NCBI RefSeq assembly: GCF_009363155.1
Contig: NZ_CP045303.1
Location: 124,001 to 188,000, forward strand
Source: Azotobacter salinestris
Lineage (GTDB): Bacteria; Pseudomonadota; Gammaproteobacteria; Pseudomonadales; Pseudomonadaceae
Direction of reading: 5' to 3'
DNA length: 64,000 nt
Shown: positions 8,339 to 16,761 of the stretch, in pieces
Numbering within the stretch: the first letter of the stretch is position 1
Layout of the letters: each line of letters opens with the position of its first letter
The notes under the pieces: model-generated
Databases searched by the model: none
What the model was told of the DNA's origin: nothing
What the model saw: only the letters and a program-made list of their open reading frames with translations
Made by a program: the position numbers and the translations under genes

Positions 8339-8715
8339 ATGTCTACCTCCATTGCCCGCGATATCCAACGACTGGCCGGCCTCGACGAGCCGTCGACCAC
8401 GCTGCTGCGCTCCTTCGATCTGGAGTGGCGCTGCGGCAGCCGTTTCATCAAGACCCTGCTGCTGGCCGGCTACAACCCGCCGATCGTCGGCACGGCGCTG
8501 ACCGAGGCCCTGCCGCGCTATCGGCGCATGTGCCAGCTGGGCATCGCCGACTACGAGCGCCTGAAGTTCGTCCTGGGCCATCTCTATCGGCGCTCGAGCA
8601 GGTCGACCAGCGCCCCGGCGCCGAGCTGACGACCCGCTGGGGCCGTCACGCCTACGTCCCGTCCGAGGTCACCGAGTACCTGATCCAAACGCACGGAGCC
8701 GCCGAGCATGTCTGA
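8339..8715 (+). pseudogene. Transfer-region gene broken by a one-base frameshift
   Basis: An ORF starts at 8339 (MSTSIARDIQRLAGLDEPST) and reads sensibly to LGHLYRR near 8592, then runs into a low-quality tail ending at 8629. In the next frame the coding pattern resumes immediately at 8593 (LEQVDQRPGAEL, then RWGRHAYVPSEVTEYLIQ) and ends at 8715, overlapping the next gene's start by eight bases exactly as neighbours do. Adding one base in CGGCG|CTCGAG restores a 126-residue protein. Function unknown: a small soluble protein between traD and a DUF4400 membrane protein. Either a real inactivating deletion or a sequencing error. Confidence 0.65.
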
Positions 8716-9358
8716 GGTGATCGAGGAGAAGTGGCCGAAAGGACTGGTCGCCTCGCTGGCGTTCTTTTTCATCCTGGTCCTGATGCTCGCCACCGTGGTG
8801 CCGAACGCCCTGATCGACCGGGTGCTCACCCTGGAGCGACAGTGGGGCTACGGCCTGCTGACGAAGGAAGACATGAGCCAGGTGATTCGACGTACCGGCA
8901 GTGTGTACACCACGCTGGTGATCGACTCCGGCGCCAAGGCGGCGGTGTCGGATCTGCTCATGCCGCGGGGCGAGCGGCTGGTCGAGTCCTTCGAGGCGAA
9001 GGTCGATTGGTGGTTCGAGTACCTGGCCTCGCGGGGAGCGGCCCTGCAGAAGATCCTCTACCAGATGGTCTACCGGATCATGATGATGCTGTTCTGGTTG
9101 CCATTCCTGGCGGTGGTGCTGCTGCCGGCGGTGTTCGCCGGCTGGATGCGCTGGCATGCCAAGCGGCACAGCTTCGACTACGCCTCGCCGCTGCTGAACA
9201 ACAACGCCGTGGCCATCCTGTCGTGGGGCGCCATCCTGTTGCTGTTGAGCGTCCTGCTGCCGGTGCCGATCCCGCCGCTGCTGGTCTGCACCTTCATCCT
9301 CATCCTGGTGCCGGTCGTTTTGTCGCTGTTGATCAGCAACTTGCCCAAGCGCATTTGA
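8708..9358 (+). CDS. DUF4400-type integrating-element membrane protein
   Basis: A 216-residue membrane protein. Hydrophobic spans lie at about residues 13-33, 118-145, 175-190 and 190-212, with a soluble loop of about 85 residues after the first span (WGYGLLTKEDMSQVIRRT). This architecture and its position right after traD match the DUF4400 proteins found next to traD in SXT/R391 and related elements, whose role in transfer is not well defined. The start overlaps the preceding broken gene. It ends the traI-traD unit; the next operator-promoter follows nine bases after the stop. Confidence 0.65.
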   Translation: MSEVIEEKWPKGLVASLAFFFILVLMLATVVPNALIDRVLTLERQWGYGLLTKEDMSQVIRRTGSVYTTLVIDSGAKAAVSDLLMPRGERLVESFEAKVDWWFEYLASRGAALQKILYQMVYRIMMMLFWLPFLAVVLLPAVFAGWMRWHAKRHSFDYASPLLNNNAVAILSWGAILLLLSVLLPVPIPPLLVCTFILILVPVVLSLLISNLPKRI

Positions 9359-9366
9359 AGGGGGCC

Positions 9367-9424
9367 TTTCAAGCCAGAAAGTGGCGGGAAATGGCCGCAC
9401 AGGCGCGAATCGGCTTTTCACAAT
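9367..9424 (+). promoter_or_regulatory. Transfer operator-promoter, dsbA-like/traL/traE copy
   Basis: TTTCAAGCCA (9367-9376), GAAAG, TGGCGGGAAA (9382-9391), -35-like CGCACA (9396-9401), 17 bp, -10-like CACAAT (9419-9424). A shared CACAGGTTGCC block then leads to the ATG at 9456, as it does before traK. Confidence 0.75.
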
Positions 9425-9455
9425 GGGGCAACTCCATCCACACAGGTTGCCCCGC

Positions 9456-10247
9456 ATGTCCTCCATGTCCATCCGCTCAACGCTGCTCACCACTGGGCTC
9501 GCCACTGCCCTGGTGGTGGGCGGCTTCTATCACTTCAAGCTCGTCGGCCAATGCCAGAGCGAAATGGCCGACCTGAAAAACCAGCTGGAAATGCTTACTC
9601 CGGCAGGCATCGACACCGCGGCGATGACGGAGCTCATCGGCAATCTGAAGCTCGTCCCATCCGGGGAGGCGGGGAATACGGGGGATGCCGTGCCCGACAA
9701 CTGGATCTACGGGGCGGCCACGGCCCGCTACACGCTGGTCGAAATGACCGATACCGAATGCCCCTACTGCCGCGAGCACTTCCCCCTCCTCAAGGGCCTG
9801 ATCGACAGCTCGGGCGGGCACATCAACGCGGCGCTGCTGCATGTGCCGGCCCACGGCGAGGCTTCGCGCAATCAGGCGCTGGCCATCGAATGCGCCGGCG
9901 AGCAGGGCGGCTCGGAGGCGGCGTGGAAGTACGCCGAAAGCGTATTCCAGAGCACCCCCTCCAACGGCAAGGGCGTGTCCGGGTCGCTCACCGGCCTGGC
10001 CACCGCCCTCGGCCTCGACGGCAAGCGCTTCGCCAGCTGCCTTGACTCCATCGAAGCCGTCGACCGCGTGAAGGCCGACCTGGACCAGGCCCTCAAGCTC
10101 GGCATCACGCAAACGCCGTCCACCCTGGTGGTGGACAACGAGTCCGGCCAGTCGCTGGTGCTGCAGGGCGCGCATGCCAGCCGCGACGGAATACTGCAGG
10201 CCCTGGAAGGGCTATCTGGCCAGAGCAAGGGGGCCGACCATGAGTAA
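9456..10247 (+). CDS. Thiol-disulfide protein, DsbA-like, transfer operon
   Basis: A 263-residue exported protein with an N-terminal membrane anchor or signal (about residues 4-23, TLLTTGLATALVVGGFYHF) and a thioredoxin fold. The active site is CPYC in MTDTECPYCREHF near residue 101, and the cis-Pro element is TQTPSTLVVDN near 220. It probably oxidises or isomerises disulfides in the Cys-containing pilus-assembly proteins in the periplasm. Start 9456 is chosen because AGGTTG sits at the same distance as before traK; ATG 9465 is an alternative. It overlaps traL by 8 bases. A second thiol protein (dsbC) and TraF give this system three thioredoxin-like proteins. Confidence 0.75.
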   Translation: MSSMSIRSTLLTTGLATALVVGGFYHFKLVGQCQSEMADLKNQLEMLTPAGIDTAAMTELIGNLKLVPSGEAGNTGDAVPDNWIYGAATARYTLVEMTDTECPYCREHFPLLKGLIDSSGGHINAALLHVPAHGEASRNQALAIECAGEQGGSEAAWKYAESVFQSTPSNGKGVSGSLTGLATALGLDGKRFASCLDSIEAVDRVKADLDQALKLGITQTPSTLVVDNESGQSLVLQGAHASRDGILQALEGLSGQSKGADHE

Positions 10248-10530
10248 CGACGGCGTGAGAATTCCCGCATACATCGACGAGCCACCCTACGTGCTGTTCT
10301 GGCGCATCGACGAGGTGATGCCGATCGGCATCGCCATGGTCGCCGGCGTGCTGATCGCGCAGCTGATGGTCTGCCTGGTCGTCGGCTTCGCGCTGGCGCG
10401 TTTCTACCGGCGCTACTGCGACAACCGCCCGGACGGCTATCTGCTGCACGCCCTGTACTGGCACTTGGGCGCGATTTCCGGAAAGAACGCCAGGAGCATG
10501 CCCAATGCCTATGAAAGGGAGTTCATCTGA
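10240..10530 (+). CDS. traL: TraL, F-type pilus assembly protein
   Basis: A 96-residue inner-membrane protein with the family signature near the N-terminus (YIDEPPYVLFWRIDEVMPIG), a hydrophobic span at about residues 28-53, and a cytoplasmic tail with YLLHALYW. TraL is the VirB3-type component of F-type secretion systems. The ATG at 10240 overlaps the previous stop and the TraL stop overlaps the traE start (ATGA-type), as expected for a coupled pilus operon. Confidence 0.9.
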   Translation: MSNDGVRIPAYIDEPPYVLFWRIDEVMPIGIAMVAGVLIAQLMVCLVVGFALARFYRRYCDNRPDGYLLHALYWHLGAISGKNARSMPNAYEREFI

Positions 10531-11162
10531 TGCTCGCCAAGAATCTCAAGGACACCTTCGACACCCTGCGCGGCGAGGCCAAATTCCTGCGCATGGTCGT
10601 GCTGGGGCTGATCGTGGCCAACCTGTTCGTCTCCTGCGTGGCGATCAGCCGGGACCAGGTGGTCACCGTGGTGCCGCCGACGCTGGCCGAGCAGTCATGG
10701 GTCAGCAAGACCCGGGCCGGGGAGGAGTACACCGAGGCCTGGGCCATGTACATCGCCATGCTGCTGGGCAACGTCACCCCCTCGAACGCCACCGTGGTCA
10801 AGGAAGCGCTCGGCCCGATTCTCGACTCGGGCATCTATCAAGACGTGATGGAGGTGCTGGACTATCAGATCTTCCTGATCCGCCAGGACCGGGTCTCGCT
10901 GGGCTTCGAGCCTCAGAAGGTGCTGCGCGATAACGCCAATCCCAACAAGTTCTTCGTCGTCGGGCGCTCGGTCAGCGAGGGTCCGATCGGGGACAAGAAG
11001 CGCCAGGCCCGCACCTACGAGATGGAACTGCAGATCCGCAACTACCGGCCGTTGCTGAGCTGGCTCAACACCTATTCGGGGGATGCCCGCAGCCAGGATG
11101 TGATCGACCGGGAGACCAAGATGAACGAGCGCATGGAGAAGCTGCACAACAAGACGGAATAG
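10530..11162 (+). CDS. traE: TraE, VirB8-like conjugation protein
   Basis: A 210-residue bitopic inner-membrane protein with a short cytoplasmic N-terminus, one span at about residues 22-41 (MVVLGLIVANLFVSCVAIS) and a periplasmic domain with the TraE pattern (WAMYIAMLLGNVTPSNATVV). TraE corresponds to VirB8, which bridges the membrane ring and core complex. It follows traL with overlapping stop and start, and ends before a strong terminator, making dsbA-like/traL/traE a separate unit from traK-B-V. Confidence 0.9.
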   Translation: MLAKNLKDTFDTLRGEAKFLRMVVLGLIVANLFVSCVAISRDQVVTVVPPTLAEQSWVSKTRAGEEYTEAWAMYIAMLLGNVTPSNATVVKEALGPILDSGIYQDVMEVLDYQIFLIRQDRVSLGFEPQKVLRDNANPNKFFVVGRSVSEGPIGDKKRQARTYEMELQIRNYRPLLSWLNTYSGDARSQDVIDRETKMNERMEKLHNKTE

Positions 11163-11192
11163 GTCTGCGCCGTATCGGCGCGGAACGGCAGT

Positions 11193-11236
11193 GAGGGCCA
11201 GCCTTCCTTTGGAATGGCTGGCCCTCTTCGTTTTTT
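11193..11236 (+). terminator. Strong terminator between traE and traK
   Basis: An 11-bp perfect stem, GAGGGCCAGCC (11193-11203) with GGCTGGCCCTC (11216-11226), then TTCGTTTTTT. It is unusual within a pilus operon and is followed at once by a new operator-promoter. Confidence 0.9.
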
Positions 11237-11243
11237 GAGGTCC

Positions 11244-11301
11244 TTTCAAGCCAGAAAATGGCCGGAAAAGGCCGCACAGAAACAGATCGACTTTTCAGAA
11301 T
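11244..11301 (+). promoter_or_regulatory. Transfer operator-promoter, traK-B-V copy
   Basis: TTTCAAGCCA (11244-11253), GAAAA, TGGCCGGAAA (11259-11268), -35-like CGCACA (11273-11278), 17 bp, -10-like CAGAAT (11296-11301). An AGGTTGCC block precedes the traK ATG. Confidence 0.75.
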
Positions 11302-11330
11302 GGAGGCATCCGAGCACAGAGGTTGCCCCC

Positions 11331-12353
11331 ATGCGTCCTATCCCATCTGCCTTACCGTCCCGCTCCGCCCAACGCTTTCGGCCTGCCGCCCTCCTGCTGG
11401 CCATCGCAGCTGCCACCAGCCATGCCGCGGATGACGTCAGTATCCCCGGTCTGAACCTGCCGATGGCGGCCAGCGAGCTGGCGCCCGCCGTCGAGGCCCC
11501 GGCCGAACCGGCGCAAACCGAGCGGAAAAGCTCTGCCCGACTGGCCGCCGCCGAACTTCCCGCGGTTCCGGCGCAGGTCATGGCCAAGCCGCAGACGGCG
11601 CCCGTGCTGGTCGAGACCCGCCAGGAGGTCCTGGTGTCGCCCGGCTCCAACACCCTCATCCCGATCAGCAGAGGGCAGATCAACCGGCTGGTGACCCCCT
11701 TCGAGCGGCCGATCGTCCAGACGGTCAGCGAGGCGGCCATCACGTCGAGCGGCAATGCCCTCTACGTCACGCCGCACACCGACCAGCCCATCACCCTGTT
11801 CGTGACGCCGGAGGACGACGAGTCGATCGCCCTGTCCCTGACCCTGCTGCCGCAGCCGGTGCCGCCGATCCAGGCGAACCTGATCCTCGCGCAAAACGGG
11901 CCGGGCGGCTGGAAAGGCCAGGCGGTGCAGACCGGCGCCAACACGAGCACGGAACAGGCGAGCAAGTGGGAGCGCAGCCAGCCCTACATGGACTCCTTGC
12001 GCAGCATCCTGCGCGACATGGCGCTGGGCACCCTGCCGCCCGGCTACAGCTTCGGGGCGCTGCCCTCGGGCGCTTCGATCCCGGCCTGCGCCCAACCGGG
12101 GCTGAAGTTCGATTTCAGCAAATCGCAGCTGATCACCGGCCACGACTTCCGCATCTTCGTGGCCGTCGCGCAGAACATCTCGAGCCGGACCCTGGAGTTC
12201 GATCACGGCGCCTGCACCCATCCCTACCGGGCGGCGGTGAGCAGCTGGCCCCACGAGATTCTGGAGCCGGGTCAGAAGACGGAAGTGTTCCTGGTCACCC
12301 GGGTTCCCGCGGACGCCCCGGACCGTTCTTCCCGTCCGAGCCTGCTGCAGTAA
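11331..12353 (+). CDS. traK: TraK, outer-membrane core secretin-like protein
   Basis: A 340-residue exported protein, VirB9-like, forming the outer core with TraB and TraV. A signal peptide ends around residue 30 (LLLAIAAATSHAADD). A Pro/Ala-rich segment follows, then the TraK/VirB9-type beta-rich domain (VLVSPGSNTLIPISRGQINRL; ALYVTPHTDQPITLFVT). Longer than F TraK (about 240 aa), as in the SXT/IncA/C family. ATG 11331 sits behind the conserved AGGTTGCCCCC block; upstream in-frame starts would lie before the promoter. The traB ATG follows nine bases after the stop. Confidence 0.88.
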   Translation: MRPIPSALPSRSAQRFRPAALLLAIAAATSHAADDVSIPGLNLPMAASELAPAVEAPAEPAQTERKSSARLAAAELPAVPAQVMAKPQTAPVLVETRQEVLVSPGSNTLIPISRGQINRLVTPFERPIVQTVSEAAITSSGNALYVTPHTDQPITLFVTPEDDESIALSLTLLPQPVPPIQANLILAQNGPGGWKGQAVQTGANTSTEQASKWERSQPYMDSLRSILRDMALGTLPPGYSFGALPSGASIPACAQPGLKFDFSKSQLITGHDFRIFVAVAQNISSRTLEFDHGACTHPYRAAVSSWPHEILEPGQKTEVFLVTRVPADAPDRSSRPSLLQ

Positions 12354-12362
12354 GGAGCCCCC

Positions 12363-13694
12363 ATGCAGAATCTCCAGAGCGTATTCGAAAACCTCACGCC
12401 AACGGCCAAACGGACCCTGGCCATCGGCGGCACGGTGGCGGTCGTCGGCACCCTCGTGGCCGTCGCCATGAGTGCCGCCAATCCGGACAGCAGCGCGCGC
12501 AGCGCCCCGAGCAAACCCAGGGTGGAGGCGATCCTGACCGACGACGATCCTCGTTCGATGGGCCTCGATGCCCTGGTCACCCAGATCCAGAACCTGCAGA
12601 AAAGCCAGTACCGGATGGAGCAGGCGATGGGGCTGCGCGAGAAAGAGAAGCAGGACGATCGAACCCAGCAACACGTCAACGAGCTGGAAAAGGAGCTGAA
12701 AGAACTGCGCAATTCGCTGGCGCAACTGGAACGGCGCAGCGAGGCGTCCGAGGCACGTAGCGAGGAGGCCCCGCCGGGCTCGTCCCTGGCAGACGAATCC
12801 TACGCGCCGGCCAGACGAACGCCCTTCGTTTCCCGGGCGACCAGCTCGCCGGCCGCGCTGAGCCAGGTGTACGCCGACATGCCGGCACCGACTGCCGTCG
12901 GCGTGCCCGGCCACTCCGGTTCGGGCGAAGCCGCCGCCCCGAAGATCCGCACCATCCGCAGCGGCTCGAACGCCAAGGACGCGGGCAAGGACAAGCTGCC
13001 CAAGGCGGTGACGGTCAGCCTGCCGGCCGGCGCCATCCTCTCGGGGGTGCTGGTCACCGGCATGGACGCCCCAACGGGCAGCAAGGCCCAGAAAGACCCC
13101 TATCCCAGCCTGGTGCGGATCAAGAGCGAGGCGATCCTGCCCAACCGCTTCCGCGCCGACTTCCGCGAGTGTTTCGTCATCGCCGCCGGCTGGGGCGAGC
13201 GCAGCTCGGAGCGCGCCTACATGCGCGCGGAGCGGTTGTCGTGCGTGCGCAACGACGGAGCCGTCCTCGAGACCACCCTGGATGCCTACGTGACCGGCGA
13301 GGACGGCAAGGCCGGCATCCGCGGGCGGCTGGTCAGCAAGCAGGGCCAGTTGCTGTCCCGTGCGCTGCTGGCCGGGTTCGCCGAAGGGATTTCTTCCGCC
13401 TTCGATGTCCGCCAGGTGCCCTCGATCAGTGTCACCCGCGGCGGCGATGGCGACTCGGGCAAGGTCTCCAGTCCCGTCTACGAGCAGGCGCTCGATGCCA
13501 ATGCGATGCAGGGGGCCGCGGTGCGCGGTGTCGGCAGCGCCCTGGAGCGTCTGGCCGATTACTACATGGACATGGCCGAGGAGATGTTCCCGGTGATCGA
13601 GATCGATGCCATGCGCGAAGTCAACTTCATCATCAAGAAAGGCCTGTCGGCCCAGTTCGACGAAAGCACCCTGAAACTCAGCTCTGCCAAGTGA
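12363..13694 (+). CDS. traB: TraB, VirB10-like scaffold of the transfer channel
   Basis: A 443-residue protein that spans from inner to outer membrane. It has one transmembrane helix at about residues 20-39, a coiled coil at about 75-130 (KEKQDDRTQQHVNELEKELK) and a Pro/Ser-rich linker. The C-terminal VirB10/TrbI-like beta-barrel domain starts near residue 215 (VTVSLPAGAILSGVLVTGMD). Ordering and spacing (11 bases to traV) fit the conserved K-B-V unit. Confidence 0.92.
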   Translation: MQNLQSVFENLTPTAKRTLAIGGTVAVVGTLVAVAMSAANPDSSARSAPSKPRVEAILTDDDPRSMGLDALVTQIQNLQKSQYRMEQAMGLREKEKQDDRTQQHVNELEKELKELRNSLAQLERRSEASEARSEEAPPGSSLADESYAPARRTPFVSRATSSPAALSQVYADMPAPTAVGVPGHSGSGEAAAPKIRTIRSGSNAKDAGKDKLPKAVTVSLPAGAILSGVLVTGMDAPTGSKAQKDPYPSLVRIKSEAILPNRFRADFRECFVIAAGWGERSSERAYMRAERLSCVRNDGAVLETTLDAYVTGEDGKAGIRGRLVSKQGQLLSRALLAGFAEGISSAFDVRQVPSISVTRGGDGDSGKVSSPVYEQALDANAMQGAAVRGVGSALERLADYYMDMAEEMFPVIEIDAMREVNFIIKKGLSAQFDESTLKLSSAK

Positions 13695-13705
13695 GGAAGA
13701 CTCAA

Positions 13706-14197
13706 ATGACCCAGAAGATTGTTGTCCTGCTGGCGCTGGTCGGCGCGATTACCGGCTGTTCCAGCCTCAAGATCGGCGAGGAGGAATACAGCTGCAAGGG
13801 CATGCCCGAAGGCGCCACCTGCATGTCCGCCCGGGAGGTGTATGCGGCCACCGACGGCGGCGCCTACAAGACGGTGCTGCGCCAGGAGCAGGACAAGGGC
13901 ACTGCGAAGAAAGGCAAGGACAAGGAGAAGGAGGGCAAGGAGGGCGAGCCGGAAACCCGTGTGCTGTTCGCCGAGGGCGCCGACAACACGCCGCTGCCCA
14001 TGCGCGTGCGCAGCCCGTTGCCGATCCGCAGCCAGGCGGTGGTCATGCGCATCGCCGTCGACCCATGGGAGGACGACAACGGGGATCTGTACGTGCCGGG
14101 GTTCGTCTACACCGAGATCGAGGCGCGGCGCTGGGAAATCGGTACCCGCAATCCCCAGGTGATCCCGTCACTGCGCCCTCTGTCGGTCCAGAAGTGA
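13706..14197 (+). CDS. traV: TraV, outer-membrane lipoprotein of the core complex
   Basis: A 163-residue lipoprotein. The signal peptide ends at a lipobox, VGAITGCSS, with the lipidated Cys at about residue 18. Cys pairs follow at YSCKGMPEGATCMSAREV. A highly charged Lys/Glu segment (KKGKDKEKEGKEGEPE) sits in mid-protein. TraV corresponds to VirB7 and anchors the TraK-TraB ring. It is the last gene before the BREX island; in SXT-like order traA should follow, and here it is found about 19 kb further on. Confidence 0.88.
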   Translation: MTQKIVVLLALVGAITGCSSLKIGEEEYSCKGMPEGATCMSAREVYAATDGGAYKTVLRQEQDKGTAKKGKDKEKEGKEGEPETRVLFAEGADNTPLPMRVRSPLPIRSQAVVMRIAVDPWEDDNGDLYVPGFVYTEIEARRWEIGTRNPQVIPSLRPLSVQK

Positions 14198-14237
14198 ACC
14201 TGAGAGCCGTGGAGTCCGAGTACAGCACTTCGCTGTC

Positions 14238-14417
14238 TCGGTCACGCTCGAGTTCGGTGATGCGTGCGATCACGCCCATGGTCATTTTGCCTGCCAAGCT
14301 GACGAGATTCATACCGCCGAAGGCCAGGCAGTGGACCCGGCTGCCAGCGGCAGGCAAACGCTCGACCGTAGCTCGGACATCCCTGGCTTTGCGGTCGGAG
14401 CCAACTATCACATTCAC
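14238..14417 (-). pseudogene. Remnant of a Tn3-type serine resolvase
   Basis: About 60 codons on the minus strand read as the middle of a serine resolvase. They include ARDVRATVERLPAAGSRVHC, a GGMNLVSLAGKMTMGVI-like block and ITELERD, matching the conserved 'GvrvhcLalGGvDl-GKMtM-avaefERD' region. The catalytic N-terminus and the C-terminal helix-turn-helix are missing and the sequence degenerates after ERDRD. It lies exactly at the traV edge of the BREX island, so it probably marks the insertion or a past recombination event. Confidence 0.65.
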
Positions 14418-14707
14418 ATCGATCTGCCTGAGTCACCCTGCCACAGTGACGGCATGCCACAGTGACGTAGTACGCCATCTGGGTACACTGCAGATGGTCA
14501 TCACTGTGAGCTTTCTGCTTCCATAGCACGCTTTGCCGGCATGTTGTCCTCCAGCAGCATCGCCGGCTTCTTCTTTTTTCATCTGCTACTGCCCACGGTA
14601 GCGTTTCCCCCATCCCTCTGCTCTGTGCTGACCAGCATTGAGGATTGTCCTACAAGTTATGCGAATTTCTAACTCAGGACACTCGGAGATAGTCTCGTAT
14701 ACTCGGC
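14418..14707. other. Non-coding junction between resolvase remnant and brxL
   Basis: No convincing gene. It contains a 13-bp direct repeat, TGCCACAGTGACG, at 14439-14451 and 14455-14467, which could be the remains of a resolution site next to the resolvase fragment. The last 100 bases are AT-richer and lie just beyond the brxL stop. Confidence 0.45.
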
Positions 14708-16747
14708 TCAATCCACCCCCAACGCCTTGAACACCGCATCCACCGGGTCAGCATAGAAGCTGGTCTGGAACTTGGTGAACAGCTCTGGCGGGATGGTCGG
14801 GATGTCCATGGCGCTGTTCATCGGCAGGGCTACGCGCTTGCCGCCGGCGTCGAAGGTGACCTGAAGGCATTCGGCGATGCTTTCAACCGGGGTGATGTTG
14901 CCGCCCAAGCTCATATCGCCCAGCACCACCATCTGGCTCTGAACCGGCCGCCCCAAGAGGCCGGAGGCGAAGGCCACCAAGCTGGGTAGGGCCATGTGAG
15001 TCAGCGGGCCGGTGTTCTGCAGCTCGACCACGTGCAGGTGGAAGTCGTGATCTAGGACCTTGGCTGAGGCGCTGATGCGCGTCGCGTTGGCCTTGAAGTA
15101 GTCGAAGGCGATCTTTACCTGCTCCTTGGTGGTGCTGGAATTCCACAGGCCGGAAGTGGCCAGCTTGCCGGTACCTTTGGTGACCTGCAGCTCCAGGCGG
15201 TACAGCCCGGGCATGCCCTTGCCGCTCAGGCCGATGGTGTGAATGAAACCGGGCTTGCTCTGACCTTCAGAGATAAGCGCACCGCCGCCTTGCTCCTTCA
15301 CGGTGACGAAGTGCTCTTCCAGGGATTCGTTGTCGATGTAGCTGAAGTGCACATCGTAGAACTCCATGCCGCCGATCTTCTTCAACTGCTCCTTCACCCG
15401 ACGGCGCACCTGCAGGGCGTACTCCAGGCACTGGCGCACATCCTCCTTGGTGAACTGGTCATGCGGGTACAGCAACTTGAGCAGTCCGGACACCGTCTTG
15501 CGCACGGCGATCACATCACGCTGGTTGAGGTTGTTACCCAGCTTGAAATGCTTGTCGATAGCGTCGGCGAAGCTGCGCTTGCGCATCTCGCGAAAGAACT
15601 CCGCCAGGTAGTCGACGATCAGCCCGTACTTGTTGGTGAAGTACTCCGGACGCATCTTCGGAATCTCCCAGCCAGGGATGTAAGCGTGGAAGCGATCGAA
15701 GAAGGCCGAATCGATCATCTGCTCGGGGAAAGGGGCCAGGAGATGGCTGGTTTTTACCAGGGACTCGATGCTCTGATTGATGTTGCCGACAAAGACCATG
15801 GAGGCTGAGGCCTCCATCTGCTCACGGCCGCGCCCGAAAGATCCGGAGGCCATATAGTCCTTCATGATCTGCACGCCGTCCTTGTCCTTGAAGTTGATGC
15901 CTGCGACTTCGTCGAAGGCAACCACATCCCAAAGCCCCACCAGGCCAATGCGCCGGCTGCTCATGTTGTAGAACAGGTTGGCCACCGTGGTCTGCCCGCC
16001 GGAGACCAGCATGCTGTTGGGCGAGCATTCCTTGTAGATATGGCTCTTGCCGGTACCGCGCGGTCCCAGCTCGCAGACGTTGTAGTTGTTCTCGACGAAG
16101 GGAATCATGCGGGCCAGCAGGTGCCACTGCACGGATTCGTCCAGGGTCGAGGGTTCCATGCCGATCGAGCGGATCAGGGCCTCGCGCCATTGCACGGTGC
16201 TGAAATGGGCGCGGCCGTCGAACAGCTCCTGCAGGTTCATATTTGGCATCTGGATCGGCTTTAGGAGGGTCACGCCGAACGGCGATCCGCTTTGGCCTTC
16301 CTCGTGGTAGTAGCTCAGGGTCGCGATGACCCAGATGCCACCCACCAGCAGTTTTTCGTACTCTTTGACGATGCTGGCCGAGATCTCCGCATCCTTGATG
16401 CCGAGGTTGCTGAATGAAGCTTCATAGCGGTCCTTCTTTTCGTTGAGGCGCACGGTCACCCGGTCGATCACCTTGTAGGTGCCACGCTCGCGCACCAGGG
16501 ATTTGACCTTCTCGGCCTCGTCTGGGCGCACATAGTTTTCGGCCAGCACAGTCTTGACGTTGCGCAGCCCCTGCTCGATGACCCCGGGATCGTCCGAGGC
16601 GCAGTACATGCCCAGCAGGTATTCAAGCACGTAGACCGGGACGTTGGCGCCTTCCTTGATCAGCTTGGTCAGATCCTTGCGCACCACGCGCCCGGCGAAG
16701 TGCTCGTTGAGCAACTGGTCGAGGTCTTTATCCAGTTCGATATCCAT
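14708..16747 (-). CDS. brxL: BrxL, Lon-like AAA+ protein of type I BREX
   Basis: A 679-residue last gene of the BREX operon. BrxL is a DNA-binding AAA+ ring needed for phage blocking in several BREX systems. Walker A is GPRGTGKS at about residues 229-236; FDEVAGINFKDKDG follows as the Walker B region. The C-terminal 140 residues resemble the Lon protease domain (VVLGDMSLGGNITPVESIAE). Where Lon has its GPSAG nucleophile motif I read GPLTH near residue 576, so a Lon-type serine is not evident. It starts 14 bases after the pglZ stop and is probably co-transcribed. Confidence 0.92.
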   Translation of the reverse strand: MDIELDKDLDQLLNEHFAGRVVRKDLTKLIKEGANVPVYVLEYLLGMYCASDDPGVIEQGLRNVKTVLAENYVRPDEAEKVKSLVRERGTYKVIDRVTVRLNEKKDRYEASFSNLGIKDAEISASIVKEYEKLLVGGIWVIATLSYYHEEGQSGSPFGVTLLKPIQMPNMNLQELFDGRAHFSTVQWREALIRSIGMEPSTLDESVQWHLLARMIPFVENNYNVCELGPRGTGKSHIYKECSPNSMLVSGGQTTVANLFYNMSSRRIGLVGLWDVVAFDEVAGINFKDKDGVQIMKDYMASGSFGRGREQMEASASMVFVGNINQSIESLVKTSHLLAPFPEQMIDSAFFDRFHAYIPGWEIPKMRPEYFTNKYGLIVDYLAEFFREMRKRSFADAIDKHFKLGNNLNQRDVIAVRKTVSGLLKLLYPHDQFTKEDVRQCLEYALQVRRRVKEQLKKIGGMEFYDVHFSYIDNESLEEHFVTVKEQGGGALISEGQSKPGFIHTIGLSGKGMPGLYRLELQVTKGTGKLATSGLWNSSTTKEQVKIAFDYFKANATRISASAKVLDHDFHLHVVELQNTGPLTHMALPSLVAFASGLLGRPVQSQMVVLGDMSLGGNITPVESIAECLQVTFDAGGKRVALPMNSAMDIPTIPPELFTKFQTSFYADPVDAVFKALGVD

Positions 16748-16761
16748 CTAGTCTCGTGCTC

